Shown piece after piece: positions 42,199 through 51,150 of a DNA stretch of 64,000 nt. This DNA is from Chloroflexota bacterium. Its GTDB lineage: Bacteria; Chloroflexota; Anaerolineae; Anaerolineales; Villigracilaceae. Below the pieces are notes generated by a model. It was not told where the DNA came from. It saw nothing but the letters and a program-made list of their open reading frames with translations, and made no database searches. Location: positions 186,001-250,000 of the forward strand of contig JACRPQ010000004.1 of assembly GCA_016223135.1 (NCBI GenBank), written 5' to 3'. The translations under genes were made by a program, and so were the position numbers. Each line of letters starts with the position of its first letter. Position 1 is the stretch's first letter.

Positions 42199-42296
42199 AT
42201 TTTTTACCACGAAGGGCATAAAGCAACACAAAGGGGAGTGGGATTGAGCCCAAAAGTATTTCCTTCGTGACCTTCGTGTCCTTTGTGGTGAAAAAT
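42199..42296. mobile_element. 98-bp palindromic element J (CACGAAGG words) in the dcw operon
   Basis: The ends ATTTTTTACCAC (42199-42210) and GTGGTGAAAAAT (42285-42296) pair at 11 of 12 positions. The arms carry words CCACGAAGG, CACAAAGGGG against CCTTCGTGA, CCTTCGTGT, CCTTTGTGG. It starts directly after the rsmH stop codon and separates rsmH from ftsL. Confidence 0.75.
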
Positions 42297-42328
42297 AACC
42301 GACCATCGCCCAAATAGAAAAGGTCGTC

Positions 42329-42787
42329 ATGCAGGCAACACAGATCATCCATGCATACAAACAGGCTCCCTGGCGGGTACAACGCCAGTATGTTGGCGCG
42401 TTCCTGCTGACTGTGGTTGTGCTGGCGCTGGTGGCGGCTTTATACCTCGATGTGACCTCGCGCACTGCCCTGGCAGGGCGTGAGATTCAAGAATTGCGCG
42501 CAGAGATTGCCGCGCTCCAGCGTTCCAACGCCGATTTGGAGACCGAACTTGCCAACATCACCTCCTCGGCAGTGATGCAGAGACGCGCCCTCGAACTGGG
42601 CTACCGCCCCGTTCAGCCCGGCGAATTGGATTATGTCTTTGTGCCAGGTTACGTTGCTCCCGAACCGCCCCTTCTGCTGGCGGCAGCCGATTCGCCTCTT
42701 TATCAGCAAACGCTCCCCGATGAGTATTCGCAGTCTCTGCTGGAATGGCTGGATGAATGGCTTCACAGCGGCGGAGGTCTCCCGTGA
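42329..42787 (+). CDS. ftsL: FtsL/DivIC-like cell division protein
   Basis: The 152-residue bitopic protein has a cytosolic N terminus of about 22 residues, one transmembrane helix (about 23-43) and an extracytoplasmic coiled coil (REIQELRAEIAALQRSNADLETELANI, about 51-77) followed by LGYRPVQPGELDYVFVPGY, a typical septum-initiator ending, and a longer acidic tail. It stabilises the FtsQLB complex. Position between rsmH and the PBP gene fits ftsL. The stop overlaps the next GTG start. Confidence 0.87.
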   Translation: MQATQIIHAYKQAPWRVQRQYVGAFLLTVVVLALVAALYLDVTSRTALAGREIQELRAEIAALQRSNADLETELANITSSAVMQRRALELGYRPVQPGELDYVFVPGYVAPEPPLLLAAADSPLYQQTLPDEYSQSLLEWLDEWLHSGGGLP

Positions 42788-44520
42788 GACAGCAATATGC
42801 CATCCGTTCGCTGGTGGTCATGGCTGGGATGCTGATGATGGCTATCGCGGTCATTGTGCAGATCGTGCGTATCCAAAACAGCGAACAAGCCAAAATTTTC
42901 CTCGCCAACGGCGATCTCTACGCCAGTGAATTCCGCACCTTCTACCCCGAGCGCGGTGAAATCTACGACCGCAACGGGCATTTGCTGGCAGGCAACCGCA
43001 CGGTTTATGAAGTGGGCGTCAGCCTGCCGGACATGAAGGACGTGGACGCGATGGCATACGTCCTCAGCGTGTACTTGAACATGACCGAGGAAGAAATCAA
43101 GGATAAACTGCTCAACTCCCCCGAAACCTGGACATACATCATGATCCAGGACTACGTGGACGCTGGAACGGTTGCCGCCTTACAGCAGGTCATCAAACAG
43201 TTGGAAGATGCGGGCGATGACCGCCTGAACGGTTTGGGCTTCAAGCCGCACTTCCAGCGCAGTTATCCCGAAAAGAGCCTCGCTGCCAACGTGCTGGGCT
43301 TTGTGGCGCGCGATGGACGCGGTTACTTTGGCGTCGAAGAAAAATACAACGACTTGCTGGCAGGCAACCCTGTGCAGATGTGGGTGCCACGCGACCCCAA
43401 CAAAGCCCTCGATATTCCCAAAGTTCCCAACGGCACCACCCTTGTCCTCACCCTCCACCGCGACTTGCAGGCAAAGGTCGAGGGCATCCTCGATGAAGCG
43501 CTCCTCGAATACGGCGCAAAGAACGGCGCCATCATCGTCATGGATCCCAAGACTGGCGAAATCCTTGCCATGGCATCCACCCCGCGCATAGACTTGAACA
43601 ACTACCTTGATTATTTTCAGGTGTTTGACAACGGCAGCGCCTACAACCGCTCCATCGGCATGGCGTACGAAGCCGGCTCGGTGGTCAAAATCCTCACCAT
43701 GGCGGCGGCGCTCGACAGCGGCATCGTCACCCCTGAAACCACCTACATTGACACCGGCGCCATCACCGTGGGCGGCATCACCATCCAAAACTGGAACCGC
43801 CAGCCCTGGGGTCAGCGCAACATGACGGAATGTCTCCAATATTCGCTCAACGTGTGTCTGGCGTGGGTTGCCAGTCAGATGGGCTCGCCCACCTTCTACT
43901 CCTACATGGATCGCTTCGGGCTGGGGCATCGCACCGGCGTGGATCTGGCTGACGAAGCGGTGGGCAGGCTCAAGGTCCCCGGCGACGCGGACTGGTATCC
44001 TGTGGACCTCGGCACGAACGCCTTCGGGCAGGGCGTCACCGTCACGCCTTTGCAGATGATGATGGCGGCGACCGCCATTGCCAACGACGGTCAAATGGTC
44101 ACGCCGCATGTGCTGTATGCCATGCTTCGCGACGGGCATCAATACAACGTCCCCTCGCAATACGCCGGCTCGCCCATCAAGCCGGAGACCGCGCGCATCC
44201 TCAACGAAATGCTTGCCGTCTCCCTGCAAAACGAATCCGCCAGCGCGCTCCTGCCCGGCTACCGCGTGGCTGGCAAAACCGGCACCGCACAAATCCCCAC
44301 CCCGCAGGGATATGACCCCAACCATACCAACGTCTCCTTCATCGGCTGGGGGCCGGTGGATGACCCGCAGTTTATGATTTACGTCTGGCTCCAGGAACCC
44401 ACCACCTCCATTTGGAGTTCCGAAACCGCCGCGCCGGTTTTTTCACGCGTTGCCGAACAGACCGTCATCGCCCTCAACATCCCCCCCGATCTTGTCCGCC
44501 TTCAATACGGATCCCGCTGA
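42784..44520 (+). CDS. ftsI: Division-specific transpeptidase (class B penicillin-binding protein)
   Basis: The 578-residue protein has an N-terminal transmembrane anchor (about 9-28), a PBP dimerisation domain with RGEIYDRNGHLLAGN near 57 and a transpeptidase domain. The active-site motifs are SVVK (in YEAGSVVKIL near 305), SLN (in QYSLNVCLAW near 357) and KTGTAQ near 500. It cross-links septal peptidoglycan with FtsW. No PASTA domain is present. The GTG start in a GTGA overlap with ftsL was chosen over an upstream frame extension. Confidence 0.94.
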   Translation: MRQQYAIRSLVVMAGMLMMAIAVIVQIVRIQNSEQAKIFLANGDLYASEFRTFYPERGEIYDRNGHLLAGNRTVYEVGVSLPDMKDVDAMAYVLSVYLNMTEEEIKDKLLNSPETWTYIMIQDYVDAGTVAALQQVIKQLEDAGDDRLNGLGFKPHFQRSYPEKSLAANVLGFVARDGRGYFGVEEKYNDLLAGNPVQMWVPRDPNKALDIPKVPNGTTLVLTLHRDLQAKVEGILDEALLEYGAKNGAIIVMDPKTGEILAMASTPRIDLNNYLDYFQVFDNGSAYNRSIGMAYEAGSVVKILTMAAALDSGIVTPETTYIDTGAITVGGITIQNWNRQPWGQRNMTECLQYSLNVCLAWVASQMGSPTFYSYMDRFGLGHRTGVDLADEAVGRLKVPGDADWYPVDLGTNAFGQGVTVTPLQMMMAATAIANDGQMVTPHVLYAMLRDGHQYNVPSQYAGSPIKPETARILNEMLAVSLQNESASALLPGYRVAGKTGTAQIPTPQGYDPNHTNVSFIGWGPVDDPQFMIYVWLQEPTTSIWSSETAAPVFSRVAEQTVIALNIPPDLVRLQYGSR

Positions 44521-45944
44521 TGCTTACCCTTGCCGACGCCCTCGAAGCCCTGACGACCTTTCGTCCGCCAGCCGTCTCGGTCATCACCGAAGCGGTGATT
44601 GACTCGCGCCAGGTCATCCCCGGCTCGCTCTTCGTTGCCATCCCCGGCGAAAAAGTGGACGGGCATGACTTCGTTGGCGAGGCGTTCCGCAGGGGGGCAT
44701 CGTTCGCTTTAATTCAGCGGGACTTAACCGCTTCTTTCCGGACCCTCGACCTGCGCGCCGTTTCCTCAGCCGACTCCTACGCCGGCTTCGACTTCTCGTC
44801 CCCCCTGTGCCTGCGTGTGGACAACACCGTCTCTGCCCTTCAACAGATTGCCCGCTTCTGGCGGCGCAAACTGAACCTGCGCGTCATTGGCATCACCGGC
44901 AGTGTGGGCAAATCCACCACCAAAGAGATGGTGGCGGAAGTGTTGAGCACGCGCTACCACACCCTCAAAAGCCCCGGCAACCTCAACAACGAAATCGGTC
45001 TTCCGCTGACCGTCACGCGCCTGAGTTCCGGCTACCAGTATGCCGTGATGGAGATGGGCTTCTACGTTCCCGGCGAGATCGCTTTCCTGTGTGATATTGC
45101 CCTGCCGCAGGTGGGCGTGGTGACCAACGTCGGCACCGTCCATGCCGAGCGCGCCGGTTCGCAGGAAGCCATTGCCCGCGGCAAAGCCGAATTAGTGCAA
45201 GCGCTGCCGCCGGCGCCCGAGGGCGTCGCCATCCTCAACTTCGACGATCCCTGGGTGCGCAAAATGGAGGAAAAAACACAGGCGCGTGTATTCTTCTACG
45301 GCTTGTCGCCCGAAGCGCATCTCTGGGCGGACCGTGTCGAAGGCTTGGGCTTGGACGGCATCCGCTTCCGCCTGCATTATCAGGGCGAGACGCTGTACGC
45401 CAAAATCCCGCTGATTGGGCGTCACTCCGTGCATACCGCTTTGCGCGCCGCCGCCGTTGGCTTGGTGGAAGGCATGAATTGGCAGGAGATTCTCGAAGGC
45501 TTGAGCCAGGGACACACCCAACTGCGCCTTGTCGCCGTTCGCAGTGAAAGCGGCGCGCTTCTGCTCGATGACACCTACAACGCCTCCCCCGAATCCATGC
45601 TCGCCGCTCTCAACCTGCTCGATGAACTGGACGGGCGCAAGGTGGCGGTGCTGGGTGACATGCTCGAACTCGGTCCGTACGAACGCGGCGGACACGAAAT
45701 GGTCGGTCTGCGCGCCGGGCAGGTGGTGGACGTGCTGCTCACGCTCGGCGAACGCGCCCGCATCATCGCTGAAGCCGCCCGCCGCGGCAACGGCAAGAAG
45801 AAACTCATCCTCGAATTCGATTCCCAGGAACCGCTGTTGGACTGGTTGAAGAACAACCTCACCTCGAAGGACGTGGTGCTTATCAAAGGCTCGCACGGTT
45901 TACGCATGGACCGCATCACCAGTGCGTTGGAGGTGCGGTCATGA
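44520..45944 (+). CDS. murF: UDP-N-acetylmuramoyl-tripeptide--D-alanyl-D-alanine ligase
   Basis: The 474-residue Mur ligase adds D-Ala-D-Ala to the UDP-MurNAc-tripeptide. Motifs: DSRQVIPGSLFVAIPGEKVDGHDF at the N-terminal domain (typical of MurE/MurF), ATP loop GITGSVGKSTTKE near residue 123, SPGNLNNEIGLPLT near 150, TNVGTVHAERAGS near 200 and DDTYNASPESM near 349. The last distinguishes MurF. The ATG overlaps the ftsI stop by one base, and the 3' end overlaps mraY by 4. Confidence 0.96.
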   Translation: MLTLADALEALTTFRPPAVSVITEAVIDSRQVIPGSLFVAIPGEKVDGHDFVGEAFRRGASFALIQRDLTASFRTLDLRAVSSADSYAGFDFSSPLCLRVDNTVSALQQIARFWRRKLNLRVIGITGSVGKSTTKEMVAEVLSTRYHTLKSPGNLNNEIGLPLTVTRLSSGYQYAVMEMGFYVPGEIAFLCDIALPQVGVVTNVGTVHAERAGSQEAIARGKAELVQALPPAPEGVAILNFDDPWVRKMEEKTQARVFFYGLSPEAHLWADRVEGLGLDGIRFRLHYQGETLYAKIPLIGRHSVHTALRAAAVGLVEGMNWQEILEGLSQGHTQLRLVAVRSESGALLLDDTYNASPESMLAALNLLDELDGRKVAVLGDMLELGPYERGGHEMVGLRAGQVVDVLLTLGERARIIAEAARRGNGKKKLILEFDSQEPLLDWLKNNLTSKDVVLIKGSHGLRMDRITSALEVRS

Positions 45945-46936
45945 CGCAAAACAGCGCCTTTGTGCTGGGGCTTGCCATGTTCTCCTTCGTGATGACGGTC
46001 ATCTGGGGACAGCCTTTGCTGCGCGTGCTGAGGCATTATCGCATCGGCAAATTGATTCGCGTGGAAGAGCCGGGACAGCATCGCGTCAAAATGGGAACGC
46101 CCACCATGGGCGGCATCCTCTTCATCATCCCCATCCTCCTGTTGACCGGGCTGTTGAACGCCGCCAACTTCATCGGTCTGGATGTCATCGGCAGTTCGGT
46201 GCTGGTGCCGCTCATCGTCATGGTGGCATACGGGGTGCTGGGCGCCATTGACGACTGGGAAGGCATTCGCGGCAAACGCAAGGGTGAAGGAATGCGCGCC
46301 CGCACGAAATTCGCCGCCCAAGTGGTGTTGGCGCTGGGGACCGCCTACGTGCTGAAAGTTTTCCTCGATGTACCGGAACTCATCCTGCCGGGCATCAAAG
46401 GGGAAATTGAACTGGGCTGGTGGTACATTCCGGTGGCGGCGTTCATCATCGTCAGTGAATCGAACGCCGTCAACTTTACCGATGGCTTGGACGGTCTTGC
46501 CGGCCTGATTGCGGCGACCGCCTTCGTGGCGTTTGGCGGCATCGCTCTGCTGCAGGGACAAATCTTTCTGGCGCGTTTTTGCTTCACGGTGGTCGGTGCG
46601 CTCTTCGGCTTTTTATGGTTCAATGTGCATCCCGCCGAGTTGTTCATGGGCGATACCGGCTCCCTGGCGCTCGGTTCCACGCTGGCGGTCGTTGCATTGA
46701 TGACGGGACAGTGGCCCCTCCTGCTCATCATCGGCGTCATCCCGTTGAGCGAGGCGTTGAGCGTGGTCATTCAGGTCGCTTACTTCAAACTGACCGGCGG
46801 CAAACGCTTCTTCAAAATGGCGCCCATCCACCTGCATTTCGAACTGCTTGGCTGGAGCGAGACGCAGGTCGTGCAGCGTTTTTGGCTGATTGCCCTGCTG
46901 GCTGGCATGGCTGGCATTGGGCTGGCGCTTGTTTAA
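45941..46936 (+). CDS. mraY: Phospho-N-acetylmuramoyl-pentapeptide-transferase
   Basis: The 331-residue polytopic enzyme makes lipid I from UDP-MurNAc-pentapeptide and undecaprenyl phosphate. Motifs: KMGTPTMGGILFI near residue 50, GAIDDWEGIRGKRKGEGMRARTK near 105, NAVNFTDGLDGLAGLI near 175 with the catalytic Asp residues, MGDTGSLALGS near 235 and the His-rich KMAPIHLHFELLGWSETQVV near 290. It has about ten transmembrane helices. It overlaps murF by 4 bases and precedes murD by 3. Confidence 0.97.
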   Translation: MTQNSAFVLGLAMFSFVMTVIWGQPLLRVLRHYRIGKLIRVEEPGQHRVKMGTPTMGGILFIIPILLLTGLLNAANFIGLDVIGSSVLVPLIVMVAYGVLGAIDDWEGIRGKRKGEGMRARTKFAAQVVLALGTAYVLKVFLDVPELILPGIKGEIELGWWYIPVAAFIIVSESNAVNFTDGLDGLAGLIAATAFVAFGGIALLQGQIFLARFCFTVVGALFGFLWFNVHPAELFMGDTGSLALGSTLAVVALMTGQWPLLLIIGVIPLSEALSVVIQVAYFKLTGGKRFFKMAPIHLHFELLGWSETQVVQRFWLIALLAGMAGIGLALV

Positions 46937-46939
46937 ACG

Positions 46940-48316
46940 ATGAAAACGAACTGGAAAGACAAACGCGTACTCATTCTCGGAGCCGCCCGTCAGGGACTTG
47001 CGTTGGCGCGCTGGCTTTCGATTCATGGCGCGCGCGTCACGTTGAGCGATATGCGCGGCGAAGATGATTTGCGCGCCGCCAAACAGTCGCTGGCTGGCTT
47101 TGAGATTACCTGGGCGCTGGGCGGACATCCGCTCGAACTGCTGGATTCGGCGGATGTGCTTTGTCTTTCCGGCGGCGTGCCGCTCACACTGCCGATTGTG
47201 GCTGAAGCAATCTCGAGGGGCATTCCCCTCTCGAACGACTCGCAAATCTTCATGGAAGTCGTTCCCTGCAAGACCATCGGCATCACCGGCTCAGCCGGCA
47301 AAACCACCACAACCACGCTGGTGGGAAATATGGCGAAACTGGCTTACGGCGCCAAGGCTTATGTCGGCGGCAACATCGGCGACCCGCTGTTGAATTACGT
47401 GGATGATATGCAGCCCGAAGACATTGCCATCCTTGAACTCTCCTCCTTCCAACTGGAGCAGATGACCCTTTCGCCGCACATCGCCGCCATTCTCAACATC
47501 ACGCCCAATCATCTCGACCGTCACGGCACGATGGAGGCGTACACCGCCGCCAAGGCGCGCATCCTGGAGTTTCAAACCAAGCAGGATACCGCCATCCTCG
47601 GTCATGATGACCCCGGCGCGTGGGGTCTGCGAAGCCGTGTGCGCGGCAGATTGCTCACCTTCAGCATGAACGAACTGGCTGAAGGCTTGGACGGCGCCTA
47701 CCTGCACGACGGTCTGCTGAACCTGCGCGAGGGGAACGCCTACCTGCCCCTGCTCCTGCGCGAGAAGATTCAACTGCGCGGCGACCACAACGTGCAGAAC
47801 GTGCTGGCGGCGTTTGTCATCGGTCATGCGGCGGGGTTCCCGCTGGATGCGATGCTCGAAGCGGTGGAGGAATTTCGCGGCGTGCCTCACCGCCTGGAAC
47901 TGGTGCGCGAATGGAACGGCGTGCGCTGGTATAACGATTCGATTGCCACTGCCCCGGAGCGAAGCATGGCGGCGATCCGCTCGTTCGAGGAGCCCATCGT
48001 CCTTTTGCTCGGCGGACGCGACAAAGACCTGCCCTGGGAAGACCTGCTCCGTCTGGCGAACGAACGTGTGGATCACATCGTGTTGTTTGGCGAGGCGGCG
48101 GAAAAGATCGAGAAAACAGCGGCAGGCTTGAGGTCCGGGAAGATGCGGTTTTCGCTGACGCGTGCCGGCGGTCTGCATGAAGCGGTCCGCAAGGCGGCGG
48201 AGATTGCCGAGCCGGGCGATGTCGTCCTGTTGTCGCCGGGCGGCACAAGTTTCGATGAGTTCAAGGATTTCGCCGAGCGCGGAGAGAGGTTTACAGCATG
48301 GGTGCAGGAACTTTAG
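46940..48316 (+). CDS. murD: UDP-N-acetylmuramoyl-L-alanine--D-glutamate ligase
   Basis: The 458-residue ligase adds D-Glu. Motifs: N-terminal Rossmann GAARQGLALARWL near residue 14, ATP loop GITGSAGKTTTTTL near 114, the AYVGGNIGDPLL block near 133, ELSSFQLEQM near 158, NITPNHLDRHGTMEAY near 177, and GVPHRLELVREWNGVRWYNDSIATAP near 314, which identify MurD. LSPGGTSFDEFKDF near the C terminus is also typical. It overlaps ftsW by 19 bases. Confidence 0.97.
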   Translation: MKTNWKDKRVLILGAARQGLALARWLSIHGARVTLSDMRGEDDLRAAKQSLAGFEITWALGGHPLELLDSADVLCLSGGVPLTLPIVAEAISRGIPLSNDSQIFMEVVPCKTIGITGSAGKTTTTTLVGNMAKLAYGAKAYVGGNIGDPLLNYVDDMQPEDIAILELSSFQLEQMTLSPHIAAILNITPNHLDRHGTMEAYTAAKARILEFQTKQDTAILGHDDPGAWGLRSRVRGRLLTFSMNELAEGLDGAYLHDGLLNLREGNAYLPLLLREKIQLRGDHNVQNVLAAFVIGHAAGFPLDAMLEAVEEFRGVPHRLELVREWNGVRWYNDSIATAPERSMAAIRSFEEPIVLLLGGRDKDLPWEDLLRLANERVDHIVLFGEAAEKIEKTAAGLRSGKMRFSLTRAGGLHEAVRKAAEIAEPGDVVLLSPGGTSFDEFKDFAERGERFTAWVQEL

Positions 48317-49545
48317 CGAATGAACGTGTGATACCTGCAGTGGAGCGGCGCCGCCGGCGCGGCGTGGATGCGCCGTTGATGCTGACGGTGATTGCATTGC
48401 TGGTATTCGGCTTGATTATGTTGTATTCGGCGTCGTTCGATTTTTCGTTCAAAGAGTACGGCTCGGCAACCTACATGTTCAACCGCCAATTGCGCTGGCT
48501 GGGGCTGGGCGGGCTGATAGCGTTTGCGCTTTCGCTCTTCGATTACCACCACTGGCGGCGCATGGTGCTGCCGGCGATGCTTGCCACCATTGGTCTGCTG
48601 GTGACCGTGCTGGTAGTGAATGAGATTCGGCTGGGCGCCTCGCGCACGCTCATCAACGGTTCCTACCAGCCCTCGGAGCTTGCCAAACTGATGGCGGTGA
48701 TTTATCTCGCCGTGTGGTTGTATGCCAAGCGGCAGTTCCTGCATGATGTGACCATCGGCTTGATTCCGCTGGGCGTCATTCTGGGTATCATCGGCGGCTT
48801 GATTTACCTCCAGCCCGATTTGAGCGCGGCGGCAACGGTGCTTATCCTCGGCGGCTTGCTGTTCTTTTTGGCAGGCGCAGACTTGAAGCAGATTGCCTTT
48901 CTGCTTTTCCTGGCGGTGGTCATTGGCTGGGTCGTGGTACAGTTCAGCGCGACGGGTCAGGACCGCGTGGACAAATTCCTCGCCGGCTTGCAAGACCCGA
49001 CCAACGCCTCCTATCATGTGCAGAGATCCTTCGAGGCAATCATCAAAGGCGGCATCTTCGGCGTGGGGCTGGGACAGGCAGACACCAAGTTGACCGGTCT
49101 GCCCTTTGCGCCCACCGACAGCATCTTTGCAGTGGTAGCGGAGGAACTGGGTTTGTTCGGCGCGGTCATTCTCATGTCCTTGTATGGTGTGCTTGTCTGG
49201 CGCGGGCTGGTCATTGCGCGGCGCGCGCCCGATATGCTTGGCACCCTGCTCGCCTCGGGCGTCACCTTCTGGATTGGAATCGAGGCGCTTATCAATATGT
49301 GTGTCATGGTGGGGTTGATGCCGTTTGCCGGCAACGCCCTGCCGTTCATCAGCGCCGGCGGCTCGAACCTGGTTTCGACCTTAGCCGCCATCGGCATCAT
49401 CTTGAACATTTCGCGGCAGAGCAGCGAACAGATTCTGCTCGAAGAAAACGAATGGAGGTCCTTCGGTGCGGTTGTTGATTTGCGCCGGTGGAACGGGAGG
49501 CGGCGTGTATCCCGCTCTCGCCGTTCACAGCGCGCTCAGCGCTAG
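48298..49545 (+). CDS. ftsW: Lipid II polymerase FtsW (SEDS family)
   Basis: The 415-residue membrane protein has about ten helices. SEDS motifs are clear: VLLxx-type YQPSELAKLMAVIYLA near residue 120, YLQPDLSAAATVLIL near 168, SYHVQRSFEAIIKGGIFGVGLGQ near 243 and LPFISAGGSNLVSTLAAIGIILNISR near 350. It polymerises septal glycan strands with FtsI. The C-terminal 27 residues (very Arg-rich: RRWNGRRRVSRSRRSQRAQR) are encoded in an 80-base out-of-frame overlap with murG. The ATG at 48298 overlaps murD; GTG at 48328 is an alternative. Confidence 0.95.
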   Translation: MGAGTLANERVIPAVERRRRRGVDAPLMLTVIALLVFGLIMLYSASFDFSFKEYGSATYMFNRQLRWLGLGGLIAFALSLFDYHHWRRMVLPAMLATIGLLVTVLVVNEIRLGASRTLINGSYQPSELAKLMAVIYLAVWLYAKRQFLHDVTIGLIPLGVILGIIGGLIYLQPDLSAAATVLILGGLLFFLAGADLKQIAFLLFLAVVIGWVVVQFSATGQDRVDKFLAGLQDPTNASYHVQRSFEAIIKGGIFGVGLGQADTKLTGLPFAPTDSIFAVVAEELGLFGAVILMSLYGVLVWRGLVIARRAPDMLGTLLASGVTFWIGIEALINMCVMVGLMPFAGNALPFISAGGSNLVSTLAAIGIILNISRQSSEQILLEENEWRSFGAVVDLRRWNGRRRVSRSRRSQRAQR

Positions 49546-50548
49546 ATTGCGCGATGTAGATACGCTGTGGGTGGGCGGCGAAGGCGGCATGGAGGAGGCG
49601 CTGGTCAAACGCCAGGGTATCGCCTTCCAGAGCATCCCTGCCGCCGGTCTGCATGGCGTCGATCTTGCGCGCCTGCCGCGCAACCTGCTCAAACTGGCGC
49701 GCGGCGTACTTGCCGCACGGAAAATCCTCATGGACTTCCAACCGGATGTCTTGTTTTTCACCGGCGGATACGTGGCAGCGCCGGTCGCGCTCGCCGGGCG
49801 CTCCATCCCCAGCCTGCTCTACGTGCCGGATATCGAGCCAGGCATGGCGCTCAAATCGCTGGCAGGCTTTGCCGATGCGATTGCCGTCACGACGGAACAA
49901 TCGCAGCGCTACTTCAAGAAGAAAGTGATTCCCACCGGCTACCCGCTTCGCCCCGACCTGGCGCAGTGGAACCGCGAAACAGCCCATCGCCACCTCGGCA
50001 TCAGCGGCAAACTGCCTGTGCTGCTGGTACTTGGAGGGAGCAAGGGCGCGCGCTCGATCAACCTCGCCGTGCTGAATCACCTGCGCGAACTGCTCGAACG
50101 CTTCGAACTCATCCATCTGTGCGGCGAGACGGACTGGAACTACGTCCGCCATCACCGCGAGCAGCTGCCGGTGGAACTCGCCGCCCGCTACCATGCCCTG
50201 CCCTACCTCCATGAAATGGGCGCGGCGCTGGCGGCAACCGACCTGGTCCTCTCGCGGGCGGGCGCCTCCTGTTTGGGAGAGTATCCGCTCTTTGGTCTGC
50301 CTGCCATTCTCGTGCCGTATCCGCATGCCTGGCGGTATCAGAAAGTCAACGCCGATTACCTGACCAACCGCGGCGCGGCAATCATTCTCGAAGACCAGGT
50401 TTTGAATGACGAGCTGATGAATACCTTGAACGTACTGTTGGAAAATCCGAACAAACTGCGCTCCATGCGCGCCGCCATGTTCGAACTTTCTCATCCGCGC
50501 GCGGCGGAAAAAATTGCCGGTCTGCTGATGGAACTGGCAGGAGTGTAA
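49466..50548 (+). CDS. murG: Lipid II synthase MurG (GlcNAc transferase)
   Basis: The 360-residue GT-B enzyme adds GlcNAc to lipid I. The N-terminal loop reads CAGGTGGGVYPALAV; most MurG proteins have His where Gly13 is here (codon 49502-49504). Other motifs are intact: FTGGYVAAPVALAG near residue 96, VTTEQSQRYF near 143, LVLGGSKGARSIN near 187 and the C-terminal LSRAGASCLGEYPLFGLPAILVPYPHA near 265. The GTG start lies 80 bases inside ftsW; no later start keeps the first Rossmann strand, so the overlap is real. Confidence 0.95.
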   Translation: MRLLICAGGTGGGVYPALAVHSALSARLRDVDTLWVGGEGGMEEALVKRQGIAFQSIPAAGLHGVDLARLPRNLLKLARGVLAARKILMDFQPDVLFFTGGYVAAPVALAGRSIPSLLYVPDIEPGMALKSLAGFADAIAVTTEQSQRYFKKKVIPTGYPLRPDLAQWNRETAHRHLGISGKLPVLLVLGGSKGARSINLAVLNHLRELLERFELIHLCGETDWNYVRHHREQLPVELAARYHALPYLHEMGAALAATDLVLSRAGASCLGEYPLFGLPAILVPYPHAWRYQKVNADYLTNRGAAIILEDQVLNDELMNTLNVLLENPNKLRSMRAAMFELSHPRAAEKIAGLLMELAGV

Positions 50549-50550
50549 AT

Positions 50551-51081
50551 ATGATGAGCATCGTGTACCTCTTTTGGATGTACGTCATCCTGTTTGGCGT
50601 GATTGGCGCCATGCGCGGTTGGGCAAAGGAACTGCTGGTCTCCTTCAGTGTGATTCTTTCTCTGGCGCTCAATCATGTCCTTCGCAAGTACATCCCACTT
50701 GCGCGCGATCTTCCCGATACCGACTCCACCCTCTTCTGGGTGCGGGTGATCATTCTGTTGGTACTGGTCTATTTCGGTTATCAAACGGTGGTCAGCATTC
50801 CGCGCCTCGCTTCCCGTGCGGCGCGCGAACGGCTGGAAGACACGCTCTTCGGCGCGATCTTGGGCGGCATCAATGGCTATTTGATTGCCGGTTCGATCCT
50901 TTACTACATCAATGTCGCCGATTATCCCTTCGAACATATTATTTCCAAACCCACCGACCCGAACATCCTGCAAACGGTCACTCAAATGATGCAATACATG
51001 CCTCCCCAACTGCTCGGCGAACCGGGCATCTACTTTGCCATCATCCTGGCATTCGTCTTTGTGTTGGTTGTGTACATCTAA
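50551..51081 (+). CDS. CvpA-like integral membrane protein
   Basis: The 176-residue protein has four predicted helices: YLFWMYVILFGVIGAMRGWAKEL at the N terminus, LLVSFSVILSLALN, VRVIILLVLVYFGYQTV and a C-terminal YFAIILAFVFVLVVYI. The early GAMRGWAKEL and the central GAILGGINGYLIAGSILYYI resemble the CvpA (colicin V production) family; similarity is by pattern only. It lies 2 bases after murG within the dcw cluster, a position that suggests an envelope role. Its stop directly precedes a heptamer array. Confidence 0.7.
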   Translation: MMSIVYLFWMYVILFGVIGAMRGWAKELLVSFSVILSLALNHVLRKYIPLARDLPDTDSTLFWVRVIILLVLVYFGYQTVVSIPRLASRAARERLEDTLFGAILGGINGYLIAGSILYYINVADYPFEHIISKPTDPNILQTVTQMMQYMPPQLLGEPGIYFAIILAFVFVLVVYI

Positions 51082-51150
51082 AATCTGCAATCTGCAATCT
51101 GCAATCTGCAATCTAAAATCTACAATCTGAAATCTACAATCTGAAATCTC
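51082..51150 (+). repeat. Heptamer tandem array AATCTRM (ten units) upstream of murC
   Basis: AATCTGC occurs four times, followed by AATCTAA, AATCTAC, AATCTGA, AATCTAC, AATCTGA and a final AATCTC. The array fills the whole cvpA-like/murC spacer, from the last base of the stop codon to the ATG, so murC has no Shine-Dalgarno sequence. Copy number could be variable. Confidence 0.92.

Noticed and set aside
51082-51150. CRISPR-like array upstream of murC
   Set aside because: The period is 7 bases with no spacers and no cas genes; it is a simple tandem array.
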